64,000 nucleotides of DNA from Streptomyces sp. CC208A (GCF_030010625.1 NZ_JASCXN010000012.1:1-64000), one strand, 5' to 3'; positions 8,088 through 18,758 are shown, counted from the first letter of the stretch. Made by a program: numbers and translations. The notes: generated from the letters alone by a model not told the origin.

Positions 8088-8648
8088 TCAGCGCGGCCAC
8101 GGCCCGTAGCCGTCGACCGACCCGCCGTTCCCGTTCCCGTTCCCGTTCCCGTTTCCGCCGGTGGTGCCTTTGCGCCGGGCGATGAACGGCACCACGAACC
8201 AGCAGAGCGCCAGCCACAGCGCCATCACGACGACCAGCCACACCGCGAGACTGTCGCCGAGCACCATCCGCATGATCAGCAGGAACGTCGACACCATCGT
8301 CAGGTAGAGCAGCACCACGCCCACCAGCGTCAGGCGCCCCGCCCAGGAGACCGCCTCCGGTTTCAGCCGGCGCCCGGCCACCAGGCGGTGCACGGCCACC
8401 GGTGCGACGAGCGCCCCCGTGGTGGCCGCTCCCAGACAGACCGTGACCACGTAGATGATCCGGTCCGTGGTGCCCAGCTCCGCGAAGCGCGGCTGGAAGA
8501 CGACGGCGACCAGGAAGCCGAAGAGGATCTGGGTGCCGGTCTGGGCGACCCGCAGCTCCTGGAGGAGCTCGCCCCAGCGCCGGTCCGCCCGCTGCGCAGG
8601 GCTCTCCCCCCGTCCGTCGTCGTGCCGGACGTTCTCCACGGTGGTCAT
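8088..8648 (-). CDS. DUF6328 family membrane protein
   Basis: A 186-residue integral membrane protein with four predicted membrane helices: about residues 38-58, 68-90, 103-125 and 133-158. A cytosolic N-terminus carries the family motif RWGELLQELRVAQTGTQILF. The C-terminus ends in five consecutive Gly-Asn pairs encoded by a hexamer repeat (8127-8156), which could vary in copy number without shifting frame. Function unknown. It faces the Cyt-like gene tail to tail and is not obviously linked to it. Confidence 0.85.
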   Translation of the reverse strand: MTTVENVRHDDGRGESPAQRADRRWGELLQELRVAQTGTQILFGFLVAVVFQPRFAELGTTDRIIYVVTVCLGAATTGALVAPVAVHRLVAGRRLKPEAVSWAGRLTLVGVVLLYLTMVSTFLLIMRMVLGDSLAVWLVVVMALWLALCWFVVPFIARRKGTTGGNGNGNGNGNGGSVDGYGPWPR

Positions 8649-8741
8649 ACGGGGCGGGTGCCCCCGCGCCCGCCCCGTATGCCCCGACCCGGACGCGTCT
8701 TCTCCGCCCGACCCCGTCCGCCTTCCGCAATCGGGCTCGCG

Positions 8742-10400
8742 TCAGCCCCTCGGCCCGCGCAGTCGGCCCCGGCGGGCCGCCGCGACCAGTTCGGGGACCG
8801 TCGCGAGCTTGACCCGCGGCCGGCCGGCCGCCGCGCCCCGGGCCCGTTCGGTCCGGTCGATGGCGGCGAGGCCGCGGGCGTCCACCAGTCGGCCGCTGCG
8901 GCGGCGGGCGAGCCGCTCGAAGGCCCTCGCGGAGCCGGTGGGCTTCGGCAGGCGTCCCTCGACGGCGTCGGCGAGCAGGCTGCCGACGGTCTCGGCGGCG
9001 CAGCCCCGGTTGGCGCCGATGCCGCCGGACGGGCCGCGCTTGATCCAGCCGACCACGTAGGTGCCGGGCATGCCGTCGACGCGGCCCGCGGTGTGCGGGA
9101 CGGTGCCGGTGGCCTCGTCGAAGGGCAGGCCGGAGAGGGGGACGCCCCGGTAGCCGACGGCCCGGACGAGCAGGCCCGCCGGGATCTCGACGGGGCCGCC
9201 GGCGCCGCTGACGCGGACCGCGCGGACGGCATCCGGGCCGACGGCCTCCTCGGGTGCCGAGTGGAGGCGGAGCACGATCCGGCGCCGGCCGGCGGCGGGT
9301 CCGCGCGTCCAGTCCACCGTCTCGCGCGCCACGTCCTTCAGGAGGGCGGCCTTGTCGCCGGGGGCGGCGGCGTCGATCGCCTCCGCGATCCGCGGGTCGT
9401 GGGTGTCGACGACGAGGTCGACGCCGGGCAGGTGGCCGAGGGCGAGGAGTTCGGAGGCGGTGTACGCGGCGTCCTCGGGGCCTCGTCGGCCGAGCAGCAC
9501 CACTTCGCGGACCCGGGCGCCGCGCAGGGCGGTGAGGGCGTGGTCGGCGATGTCGGTGCCGGCCAGGGCGGCAGGGTCGGAGACGAGGATCCGGGCCGTG
9601 TCGAGGGCGACGTTGCCGTTGCCGACCACGACGACCCGCTCGGCCGCGCCCAGGGCGACCGTCTCGGGCGCCGTCTCCGGATGGGCGTTGTACCAGGAGA
9701 CGAGGGAGGTCGCGGAGAGGCTGCCGGGCAGCTCCTCGCCGGGGATGCCGAGGCGCCGGTCGGACGGGGCGCCGACCGCGTAGATCACGGCGTCGTGGTG
9801 GGCGGCCAGCTCCTCGGGGGTGACGTCCTTGCCGATCTCCACGCCGAGCCGGACGGTCGCCCGGGGGTGGGTGTGGAAGCGGGCGAGGCTGTCGCCGGCG
9901 CCCTTGGTGCCCGGATGGTCGGGGGCCACGCCGTAGCGGACGAGCCCGCCGGCCACGGGGAGCCGGTCGATGAGGGTGACCTCGGCGTTGGTGTGCAGCA
10001 GCAGGTCCTCGGCGGCGTACATGCCGGCGGGGCCGGTGCCGACGACGGCGACCCGGATGGGGGCGAAGTCGGAGGGCAGCGAGCGGGTGAAGGAGGGCTC
10101 GCCCCAGGGGTGGAAGGTGGGGGAGGCGAGGACGGGGACGGGTGCGCGGCCCTCGTAGTGGGCGGCGTTGACCGCCTCGTACCGCTTCAGGGACCCGGTG
10201 AGCCGGTCGACCGGGAAGATCGCGTCGACCGGGCAGGCGTCGGCGCAGGCCCCGCAGTCGATGCAGCTCTTCGGGTCGATGTAGAGCATCTCGGTGGTGC
10301 CGAAGTCCGGCTCGTCGGGCGTCGGGTGGATGCAGTTGACCGGGCAGACGGCGACGCAGGTGGCGTCGGAGCAGCAGGTCTGGGTGATGGCGTAGGTCAT
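8742..10400 (-). CDS. Ferredoxin-NADP reductase with fused N-terminal ferredoxin (FprB-type)
   Basis: A 552-residue fusion. Residues 1-75 are a bacterial ferredoxin with CSDATCVAVCP followed by CIDCGACADACP, ligands for two iron-sulfur clusters. Residues about 105-552 are an adrenodoxin-reductase-like flavoenzyme: FAD motif VAVVGTGPAGMYAAE, NADPH motif VVVVGNGNVALDTARI, and the GWIKRGPSGGIGANR segment typical of this family. It passes electrons from NADPH through FAD to iron-sulfur carriers. It begins 29 bp after the stop of the AurF-like oxygenase gene on the same strand, so it is probably that enzyme's dedicated electron supply. Confidence 0.9.
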   Translation of the reverse strand: MTYAITQTCCSDATCVAVCPVNCIHPTPDEPDFGTTEMLYIDPKSCIDCGACADACPVDAIFPVDRLTGSLKRYEAVNAAHYEGRAPVPVLASPTFHPWGEPSFTRSLPSDFAPIRVAVVGTGPAGMYAAEDLLLHTNAEVTLIDRLPVAGGLVRYGVAPDHPGTKGAGDSLARFHTHPRATVRLGVEIGKDVTPEELAAHHDAVIYAVGAPSDRRLGIPGEELPGSLSATSLVSWYNAHPETAPETVALGAAERVVVVGNGNVALDTARILVSDPAALAGTDIADHALTALRGARVREVVLLGRRGPEDAAYTASELLALGHLPGVDLVVDTHDPRIAEAIDAAAPGDKAALLKDVARETVDWTRGPAAGRRRIVLRLHSAPEEAVGPDAVRAVRVSGAGGPVEIPAGLLVRAVGYRGVPLSGLPFDEATGTVPHTAGRVDGMPGTYVVGWIKRGPSGGIGANRGCAAETVGSLLADAVEGRLPKPTGSARAFERLARRRSGRLVDARGLAAIDRTERARGAAAGRPRVKLATVPELVAAARRGRLRGPRG

Positions 10401-10429
10401 GGCGGCGACTCGGCTCGGCTCGTGCGGGG

Positions 10430-11335
10430 TCAGAGGAGGTGGGCGCGCTGGTAGAAGAAGACGGCGGGGCGGGTCAGCATGCCGACGTCGCCGAGGAACT
10501 CCATGAGTCCTGAGCAGCTGGCGCGCAGCCGGGCCTTGTAGTGCTCGTTGGCGGCGGCCTCGCGGCGGGCGCGCTCGGGGTCGAGGCCGGCCCGGACGTA
10601 CACGTCGGGGTTCACCAGGCTGGTGATGATGTAGTACGCGGCGATGGCGACGATCAGCGCCTGGAAGTGGCGGCGGGCCCGGCTCGCGCGGGCGAGGTGG
10701 CGGCGGGTCTCGTCCCGGGCGAACTTCATGTGCCGGGACTCCTCGACGACGTGGATGTTGTTGATGGTGCGGACGAAGGGGACCACCCGCTCGTCGCGCA
10801 TCCAGTCGCGCTGCATGACGTCGAGGACCTCCTCGGCGACGAGGATGCCGGCGTAGGCGGCCTCGCCGAAGCCGACGGTCTTCATGACCCTGCCGAGCTC
10901 CATGACGGCCCGCCTGGGCCGGTAGGCGGGGGCGCCGAGCTTCTGGGAGCCGCGGGCGAACATGATCGAGTGGCGGCACTCGTCGGCGATCTCGGTGAGC
11001 GCCCACTGGAAGCGGGGGTCGGTGTGGTCCGTGAGGTAGACGTCCCGGAGGACCATCTGCTGGAGGATCATCTCGAACCAGATGCCGGTGGAGGCGACGG
11101 AGGCGGACTCCTGGCGGGTCAGCTCCTTCCGCTGCTCCTCGGTCATCTCGTTCCAGTAGGCGGTGCCGTAGAGGCTGTTCCACTCGGGGCTCTGGCCGTG
11201 GAAGTCCTTGTCGAGCGGGGTGTCCCAGTCGACCTCGACGGCGGGGTCGTAGCTCAGCTTGGCGGCCGACCGGAGAAGCCGCTCGGCGACGTCGTCCTGG
11301 TCGTGGTCGTCCGGGCGCACGGTGCTGCTGGCCAT
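10430..11335 (-). CDS. AurF-like di-iron oxygenase
   Basis: A 301-residue protein of the p-aminobenzoate N-oxygenase AurF group, which use a di-iron centre to oxidise amines or related substrates. Metal-ligand motifs are visible: E near TRQESASVAS, EIADECRHSIMF (E-x2-x-H), AGILVAEEVLD and HVVEESRHMKFARDE. ATG 11335 is chosen since the region before it overlaps the operator DNA. It is the first gene of a two-gene operon with the ferredoxin reductase. No amine biosynthesis genes are nearby, so the substrate is unknown; lipid or aromatic amine oxidation are both possible. Confidence 0.85.
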   Translation of the reverse strand: MASSTVRPDDHDQDDVAERLLRSAAKLSYDPAVEVDWDTPLDKDFHGQSPEWNSLYGTAYWNEMTEEQRKELTRQESASVASTGIWFEMILQQMVLRDVYLTDHTDPRFQWALTEIADECRHSIMFARGSQKLGAPAYRPRRAVMELGRVMKTVGFGEAAYAGILVAEEVLDVMQRDWMRDERVVPFVRTINNIHVVEESRHMKFARDETRRHLARASRARRHFQALIVAIAAYYIITSLVNPDVYVRAGLDPERARREAAANEHYKARLRASCSGLMEFLGDVGMLTRPAVFFYQRAHLL

Positions 11336-11380
11336 CGTTGCGGCTCCTCGGGTCACGCGGTCGGCTCGTGGTCGTCCCCG

Positions 11381-11430
11381 CTTGTTAGACGGTGCGTCTA
11401 GCAAGCTTGTTAGACGGAACGTATAGCAAG
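11381..11430 (-). promoter_or_regulatory. Two abutting 25-bp palindromic operators upstream of the AurF-like operon
   Basis: 11381-11405 reads CTTGTTAGACG, three bases, CGTCTAGCAAG. 11406-11430 reads CTTGTTAGACG, three bases, CGTATAGCAAG. Each is an almost perfect inverted repeat and the two sit directly head to tail, ending 46 bp before the ATG. This is the architecture of paired TetR-type dimer sites. No regulator gene adjoins them in the window. Confidence 0.8.
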
Positions 11431-11494
11431 GGTGTCGTGTGGGCTACCCCTCGGTACGGACTTTTTCGGCGGGGCCGCGTCCGGGCACGCGAAA

Positions 11495-11523
11495 GGGGCC
11501 GGAGCGTGGTCCGCTCCGGCCCC
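11495..11523 (-). terminator. Terminator of the secreted protease gene
   Basis: A perfect 12-bp stem (GGGGCCGGAGCG and CGCTCCGGCCCC) with a five-base loop, 20 bp beyond the protease stop codon. It insulates the AurF operon promoter from read-through. Confidence 0.75.
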
Positions 11524-11543
11524 TTCGGGGTGCTGTCCGACCG

Positions 11544-13343
<1,800 letters not shown>

Positions 13344-13491
13344 TGCGTCCTCCGATGGCCCGGTGGCGCGGGTGGCGCCGGCCGGGCCCTGTGATGTGTG
13401 GGGTGGACGCAAGATCCCAGACGGGCGGGGCGGAGGGAAGCGTTCTGTCCGAGAAGCCCGTTCATGTAACAGAATCTTGACTTGAGCATGG

Positions 13492-13530
13492 CGAAAAGGG
13501 GGCGATCTTCCTGTGACCGCCCCCTCTTCG
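13492..13530 (-). terminator. Terminator of the amylase gene
   Basis: GGGGGCG and CGCCCCC (13498-13504 and 13518-13524) form the stem, flanked by CGAAAA and TCTTCG that can extend it. It lies 30 bp past the amylase stop, within the protease upstream region. Confidence 0.6.
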
Positions 13531-13555
13531 CCCGCTGTCGTCCGCAGGTGCACTC

Positions 13556-16549
13556 CTACTTCAGGTAGGGGCCCGCCGTGCCGATCTTCCCGGGACCGTT
13601 CAGGACGTACACCCGCAGATTGCCCTTGCCGGGCGCGCCGACCGAGAGGGTGCCGCCGGTGACGGTCCTCACGTCACCGGTGACGGCGTCGGTGTAGGTG
13701 CCGTCGGGGATGCCGGAGTAGGTGGCGCCGCCGGAGACCGTGACGAGCGCGAAGCTGTCCGTGGAGCCGCTGGTGTAGCGGCGCTTGAACGCCATTCCGC
13801 CCGAGACGCCCTCGGTGGAGTACTGGCCCGTCTGGAGCGCGGGGATCGCCCGCCGGATCTCGTTGAGTCGCTGGACGTGCCTGACCAGGGGCTGCTGGAG
13901 GGTGGTCGCGACCTGGCCGCTCGCCTCGGAGACCCGGGAGAAGCCGGAGGCGGTGACGGTGCCGGCGAGGTGGTCGCCGTAGTAGGCGCGGCCGGTGGTC
14001 GCCAGCGGGCAGGAGGGCCCGCAGTCGATCTTCTGCCCCTTCCGGAACTCGATCTCGGAGCCGTAGTAGAGCGTCGGGATGCCTCGGAAGGTCCACATCA
14101 GGGACATGTTCTCGGCCCAGGCGTCGGTGCCGCCGGCGTACCGCTCGCTCGACTTGTTCGGCCCGTAGTCGTGGCTGTCGACGTAGACGACGTTGTAGGT
14201 GGCGTCGTTGTAACTGTCGTCCGAGTCCTTGCCGTTGGAGAAGGCGTTGTACGCGTCGCCGAAGTTCATGTGCATCCGCATGTCGATGACGTGCATGCCG
14301 GAGAAGCGGCTGTGGTCGGGCGCGTGGTAGCTGTTGCCGTCCAGGAAGGCGTTGGTGGAGGTGGGCTGGTTGCCGGTGCCCTGCTGCTGCTCGTAGTCGT
14401 ACATCTCCAGGGCCGCCCTGGCGTCGTCGGCGTCGTACTCCTTGCGCTCCTTCCAGGTGTAGAACTGCGCGGAGTGGTTGACCGAGCCGCGGTTCCACTT
14501 GTCGTTGACGAAGGCCGCGACCTCGCCGAAGACGAAGAAGTTCTTCGCGGCCTCGGCGCCGTGCCGCTGGGCGACCCGGTCGTATATGGCGGGCAGGAAG
14601 CGGCGGTTCCAGGTGGTGCGCGGGATGTGCACGGCGGTGTCGACGCGGAAGCCGTCGACGCCCATGTCGATGTACTTGTCGTAGGCGCCGATCAGGTAGT
14701 TCTGGACGGTCGCGTTCTCGGTGTTCAGGTCCGCCAGGTCCTCGTGCAGCCAGCAGGAGCGGGAGTCCTCGCCCTCCCAGTTGCCGATCCAGCACCGGTG
14801 GTACAGCGACTTCGGGAACATGCCCGAAGTGGGGCTCGGCCACTGGCAGTTGTAGAGGGTGTAGCCCTCCGGACTCTTCCCGCCGGTCGGCTTGCCCCAG
14901 TCGACGCAGGTGTTGCCGGTGGGCTCGGCCGTCGACCACAGGTCGCCGTTGTAGTACGACTTGCCGGACTTGGGGTCGACGGTCAGGCCGTCGTACTCGA
15001 AGCCGGGCTGCCTCTCGTCGTAGTACCAGCTCCACTGGGAGTCCCGGACGCCGTACACGGTCGGCGTGAACAGGCCCTTGGCGCCCCACCGGGAGGAGTG
15101 GTTGTAGACGACGTCCTGGTAGATCTTCATGCCCTTGGCGTGGGCGGCGTCGATCAGGTCCTGGTAGGAGGCGCCGGCCGACTCCAGGCGCGGGTCCACC
15201 TTGTAGAAGTCGTAGCCGTGGTAGCCGTGGTAGTCGTAGTCCGAGCGGTTGAGCACGACCGGGGTGACCCAGACGGCGGAGAAGCCGAGGCCCTTGATGT
15301 AGTCGAGCTTCTGGATCAGGCCCTTGAAGTCGCCCCGGAACATGGGGTCGTCGTCGGCCGCGTTGCCCGACTTCACGTGCTGGCTGCCGCCCCGGTTGTT
15401 CGACGGGTCGCCGTCGTGGAAACGGGCGGTGAGGACGAAGTAGATCGGGTCCTTGCGCGGGTCGGTGCCGAGCGGCTTGCCGTTCGCGGGGGCGGGCGGC
15501 CTGTCGCCGGTGGTGGCGGTGGCGGGCGCGGAGGCGGCCGAGACGTTCCCGGCGGCGTCCACCGCCTTCACCGTGTAGGTGTACGTGGTGCGTTCGGCGA
15601 GGCCGGTGTCCGAGAAGACCGTCGAGCCGACGTCCGTGACCACCGTGCCGCCGGTGCCGCCGACCCTGGTGACCTGGTACTTCGTCACGCCCCTGTCATC
15701 GGTGGCGGGGTCCCAGGAAAGCAGGACGGAGACGCCGTCGGCGGTCGCGGTGACCCGGGCCGGGGCGGTCGGCGCCTGGGTGTCGGGCGGGGTGGCGGCG
15801 CAGGGGTCGGTCGCGTTCGCGGTCACCACCCGGTCCCGGACGGTGGAGGTGCCGGTGCCGATCGTGTAGTCGGAGCCACCGTTGTTGTCCCACACGCCGT
15901 TGCCGTTGTTGAAGGCGGCCTTGAGGGAGGCCGCGGCGCCGAGGTCGAGCTCCCGCTTCCACCAGCCGGCGCAGACCGCCGTCATGCCGAGGCCGGGCGC
16001 GGTTGTCCACGCGCCGCCGGCCGGCTGGTAGTGGACGTTCACCGTCGACCAGCCGAGCGAGGCCGAGGAGTAGTACACGGTCGCCTTGTTCGAGGCGGGC
16101 GGCGGGGCGTCGGCGCACGGGTCGGAGTGGGCGACCACCCCGTCCTTCACGGTGATGTTCCCGGTGCCGAGGGCGTAGTTCCGGCCGCCGTTGTTGTCCC
16201 AGGTGCCCGTGCCGTTGTTGAAGGTGGCCTGGAGGCCCGTGGCCGAGCCGAGGCTGACGGTCTTCTTCACCCAGTCCGTGCAGGCGGGTTCCATCGCCAC
16301 GCCGGGGACGGTGGTCCACGCGCCGCCGTCGGGCGCGTAATGCAGGTGGTGGGCCGACCAGTTCTTCGTCTTCGTCCAGTAGTGGACCGTCGCCGTGTTC
16401 TCGGCGACGGCCGCCGCCGGGACGGCGGTGACGGCGGTGACGGGGGAGGCGGCGGTGCCGGGCGGCGCGGCCACCAGGCCGGCGAGCCCGGCGGCGGCGC
16501 CGAGCAGCGCGAGGGCGCGCCCGCGCGGCCGTATACGGGTGGGGGTCAT
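13556..16549 (-). CDS. Secreted GH13 alpha-amylase with two CBM25-like modules and an Fn3 domain
   Basis: A 997-residue extracellular glycosidase. Signal peptide at about residues 1-36. Two starch-binding modules of CBM25 type follow (about 45-140 and 150-255), each with a YW/YY strand, a W-S pair, HYAPDGGAWTTVPG or HYQPAGGAWTTAPG, and WDNNGG. A fibronectin III domain spans about 265-350 (APARVTATADGVSVLLSWD). The catalytic barrel begins at IYFVLTARFHDG and has DVVYNHSS, GVDGFRVDTAVH (nucleophile Asp), FVFGEVAAF (acid/base Glu) and YVDSHDYGPN. It degrades starch or glycogen outside the cell. Confidence 0.93.
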   Translation of the reverse strand: MTPTRIRPRGRALALLGAAAGLAGLVAAPPGTAASPVTAVTAVPAAAVAENTATVHYWTKTKNWSAHHLHYAPDGGAWTTVPGVAMEPACTDWVKKTVSLGSATGLQATFNNGTGTWDNNGGRNYALGTGNITVKDGVVAHSDPCADAPPPASNKATVYYSSASLGWSTVNVHYQPAGGAWTTAPGLGMTAVCAGWWKRELDLGAAASLKAAFNNGNGVWDNNGGSDYTIGTGTSTVRDRVVTANATDPCAATPPDTQAPTAPARVTATADGVSVLLSWDPATDDRGVTKYQVTRVGGTGGTVVTDVGSTVFSDTGLAERTTYTYTVKAVDAAGNVSAASAPATATTGDRPPAPANGKPLGTDPRKDPIYFVLTARFHDGDPSNNRGGSQHVKSGNAADDDPMFRGDFKGLIQKLDYIKGLGFSAVWVTPVVLNRSDYDYHGYHGYDFYKVDPRLESAGASYQDLIDAAHAKGMKIYQDVVYNHSSRWGAKGLFTPTVYGVRDSQWSWYYDERQPGFEYDGLTVDPKSGKSYYNGDLWSTAEPTGNTCVDWGKPTGGKSPEGYTLYNCQWPSPTSGMFPKSLYHRCWIGNWEGEDSRSCWLHEDLADLNTENATVQNYLIGAYDKYIDMGVDGFRVDTAVHIPRTTWNRRFLPAIYDRVAQRHGAEAAKNFFVFGEVAAFVNDKWNRGSVNHSAQFYTWKERKEYDADDARAALEMYDYEQQQGTGNQPTSTNAFLDGNSYHAPDHSRFSGMHVIDMRMHMNFGDAYNAFSNGKDSDDSYNDATYNVVYVDSHDYGPNKSSERYAGGTDAWAENMSLMWTFRGIPTLYYGSEIEFRKGQKIDCGPSCPLATTGRAYYGDHLAGTVTASGFSRVSEASGQVATTLQQPLVRHVQRLNEIRRAIPALQTGQYSTEGVSGGMAFKRRYTSGSTDSFALVTVSGGATYSGIPDGTYTDAVTGDVRTVTGGTLSVGAPGKGNLRVYVLNGPGKIGTAGPYLK

Positions 16550-16624
16550 CCGAATGCTCCAGACGGGGGATGCGCGAACGGGGCGCCGGTGGAGGAACGG
16601 GGATCGGCACCCTTGGAAGCGCAT

Positions 16625-16644
16625 GCGGAAAGTTGCGGAAAGTT
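16625..16644 (-). promoter_or_regulatory. Tandem direct repeat upstream of the amylase gene, possible regulator site
   Basis: GCGGAAAGTT occurs twice without a gap (16625-16634 and 16635-16644), about 75 bp before the amylase start. Streptomyces amylase genes are known to carry direct-repeat operators for the LacI-family protein MalR, though with a CTTGCAG-type sequence. This repeat differs and its role is inferred from position only. Confidence 0.45.
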
Positions 16645-16753
16645 CTTGCGTCGCGGGGAAGTTACCCCCGTGGGACGCGCGTGTGAAGAGTCCGCGTCGG
16701 AGCGTTTCGAATCGCCGGGTGCGCTTCTTCCGGCGGCCGCCACCCGGGAAGCG

Positions 16754-16789
16754 GTACGGGTACGAAGCCGGCCGGCCTCGTACCCGTAC
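16754..16789 (-). terminator. Strong terminator after the VOC gene
   Basis: An 18-bp stem with one mismatch: GTACGGGTACGAAGCCGG faces its near-perfect reverse complement, with no unpaired loop beyond the tip. It starts 22 bp beyond the VOC stop. Confidence 0.7.
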
Positions 16790-16810
16790 TCGTGCTGATC
16801 CCCGTACCGC

Positions 16811-17629
16811 TCAGTGCGTCCCGTCCGCCTCCAGCGTGAACAGCGCCCCGTCCGGGTCCCGCACCACCACCCGGCGCCCGCCCTCCGTCCCCGGCTCCCG
16901 CGCCCCGCCCCACTCGCCGCCCGGCACCACCGAACCGCCGTGCTCCGTCACCGCCGCCGCCGAGGCCGCCAGATCCGGCACCCGGAACCGCACCAGCCAG
17001 CGCGGCCGCAGCTGCGGCCGGGGCGACGCGGTCTCCACCGGGCCGCTGTCGAGCCGCGCCACCGGCACCCCGTCCCGGCGCAGCACCACCCGGTCCTCCT
17101 CGTACGAGGTCTCGCAGCAGCCCGGCACGTCCTCCGCCCAGCGCAGCACCCCGCCGTAGAACACGGCCGCGTCGAAGGCGTCCCGGGTGTGCAGCTCCAC
17201 CCAGGCGGGGGCACCCTGCTCGCCCACCTGCCAGCGGGACATCAGCCGCCCCTCCCACACCCCGAACGCGGCCCCGTCCCGGTCCGTCGCCAGCGCCGCC
17301 CGCCCCTGCGGCGGGTACGACACCGGCCCCACGCCCACCGTGCCGCCCCGCTCGCGGATCCTGGACACCGCCTCGTCCGCGTCCTCCACCGCGAAGAACA
17401 CCGTCCACGCCACCGGCAGCGCCAGCTCCGCCGCCAGCTCGGCGATCCCCGCCACCGGCACCCCGTCCCGCTCACCCACCGCGTATGCCGAACCCGCCTC
17501 CAGCTCGCCCGGCCGGAACGTCCAGCCCAGCACCGCGCCGTAGAACCGCTCCGCCGCGGCCAGATCCCGCGTCGCCAGACTCAGCCAGCACGGCGCGCCC
17601 AGCGCCTGTGCCGTCGTCGGCCCCGTCAC
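16811..17629 (-). CDS. VOC family protein, two glyoxalase-like domains
   Basis: A 272-residue protein of two vicinal-oxygen-chelate repeats. The first begins APCWLSLATRDLAAAERFY and ends DRDGAAFGVWEG; the second begins GAPAWVELHTRDAFDAAVFY and ends RDPDGALFTLEA. It is a paralogue in layout of the gene at 3629-4426. The GTG at 17629 is preferred since GGAGG lies seven bases upstream; an upstream frame extension is Arg/Gly-rich and not family-like. No substrate can be assigned. Confidence 0.85.
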   Translation of the reverse strand: MTGPTTAQALGAPCWLSLATRDLAAAERFYGAVLGWTFRPGELEAGSAYAVGERDGVPVAGIAELAAELALPVAWTVFFAVEDADEAVSRIRERGGTVGVGPVSYPPQGRAALATDRDGAAFGVWEGRLMSRWQVGEQGAPAWVELHTRDAFDAAVFYGGVLRWAEDVPGCCETSYEEDRVVLRRDGVPVARLDSGPVETASPRPQLRPRWLVRFRVPDLAASAAAVTEHGGSVVPGGEWGGAREPGTEGGRRVVVRDPDGALFTLEADGTH

Positions 17630-17736
17630 CGGACCACCTCCTTGCCGGCGCGCCCGCCGACCGGGCACGCTCCCCGCGCGCCTTCCCGCGCCCGCACCCC
17701 GGCACACCCCCCTTCACCCGGCCGGCCCCCAGGACG

Positions 17737-18651
17737 TCAGGCGGCCCGGGCGGCGGTCAGCGCCTCCGTGAGGTGGTGGTGCAGCAGGCCGAGAGGGGGC
17801 CGGTCCGGCGGGAGGAGCGGCGCCGCCAGCTTCCAGTACCGGACCATCACCTCGGTGTCCTCCCGGGCGAGCAGCTCCACGAGCCGGCCGCGGAAGGCGG
17901 GGGAGTCAGGCTCCCCAAGGGCCAGCGCGTACGCCCCGGCGAAGCAGTCCAGGACGCCCCGGCCCCCGGGCGGCCGCCCCGCCCGCACCTCCGCGCCCGC
18001 CAGGTCGTACGCCTCGGCCAGCCCCTCGTACAGGACTGCGGGCCGGTATCGCTCGCCCCGCAGCGGCGGGCTCGGTACCCGCCCCGGCCGGGGGTCGCGG
18101 ACCAGCGCGTGGAGCCGGGCGAAGGCCCGCACCTGCCCCGGCGACGGCTCGTTCGGTACCCCCGGCACCACCGCGTCGAGCACTCGCGCCACCAGCGGCC
18201 CCGGCAGCCGGACCGGCAGCGCCCGGCGCCAGAAGCGGACCACCGCGTCCGGGTCCGGCGGCAGTGCCGACGCGCCCAACAGGGGCAGCAGCTCGGCCCG
18301 TTCCGCGCCCCCGCACTCGGACAGGAGTCGCAGCGACGCCTCCCGCCAGGCCAACGCCGCCCGCTCGCGCGCGACACCCCGCAGCTCCGCCGCGAGCACC
18401 GCCTCAAGCGGGTCGTCCCCGTCGAGCGCCCGCGCCACCTCCGGCACCCCGAGGCCCAGGGCGCGCAGCGAACGGATCTCCCGCAGCCGGACCAGCGCCC
18501 CGGGCCCGTACCGCCGGTGCCCGCCGCCGCTGCGCCCGGCCTCCGGCAGCAGCCCCCGGTCCGAGTAGTACCGCACGGTCTTCACGGTCACCTCGGCCCG
18601 CCCGGCCAGCTCCCCGATGCTCCACGTCCCGTCCGCCCCCGTCACGCGCAC
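17737..18651 (-). CDS. MerR family transcriptional regulator
   Basis: A 304-residue regulator. The N-terminal winged helix is clear: WSIGELAGRAEVTVKTVRYY, then SDRGLLPEAG and RRYGPGALVRLREIRSLRAL. The long C-terminal part (residues about 90-304) is a helical domain seen in many Streptomyces MerR proteins and probably senses a small molecule; it lacks the Cys patterns of metal-binding members. It is divergent from the fused alpha/beta hydrolase gene, and the palindrome between the two is a textbook MerR site. It likely controls that hydrolase and itself. Confidence 0.9.
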   Translation of the reverse strand: MRVTGADGTWSIGELAGRAEVTVKTVRYYSDRGLLPEAGRSGGGHRRYGPGALVRLREIRSLRALGLGVPEVARALDGDDPLEAVLAAELRGVARERAALAWREASLRLLSECGGAERAELLPLLGASALPPDPDAVVRFWRRALPVRLPGPLVARVLDAVVPGVPNEPSPGQVRAFARLHALVRDPRPGRVPSPPLRGERYRPAVLYEGLAEAYDLAGAEVRAGRPPGGRGVLDCFAGAYALALGEPDSPAFRGRLVELLAREDTEVMVRYWKLAAPLLPPDRPPLGLLHHHLTEALTAARAA

Positions 18652-18687
18652 CTCCCGCCACCGACCCTAACCCCCGCCGCGCATGGT

Positions 18688-18711
18688 GGAACCTCCCCCA
18701 GGGGGAGTTCC
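18688..18711 (+). promoter_or_regulatory. MerR-type palindromic operator
   Basis: GGAACCTCCCCC, one base, GGGGGAGTTCC: an inverted repeat interrupted by a single missing base. It lies 48 bp before the hydrolase ATG and 37 bp before the merR-type start. Long GC-rich palindromes overlapping an overlong promoter spacer are typical MerR targets. Confidence 0.7.
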
Positions 18712-18758
18712 TAACCTGCCGGGGACCGTTGGCGGGACACGAGCACGAGGAGGCGGGA

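Noticed and set aside
8388..10454. A 688-codon plus-strand open frame
   Set aside because: It mirrors the ferredoxin-reductase fusion, has Gly/Asp/Val-rich low-complexity translation and no motif.
10430..11335. The AurF-like gene as part of an antibiotic biosynthesis cluster
   Set aside because: No polyketide, peptide or amine biosynthesis genes occur on either side.
13877..16798. A 973-codon plus-strand open frame opposite the amylase
   Set aside because: Shadow of the amylase gene; composition is dominated by Val, Gly, Arg and Asp with no family signal.
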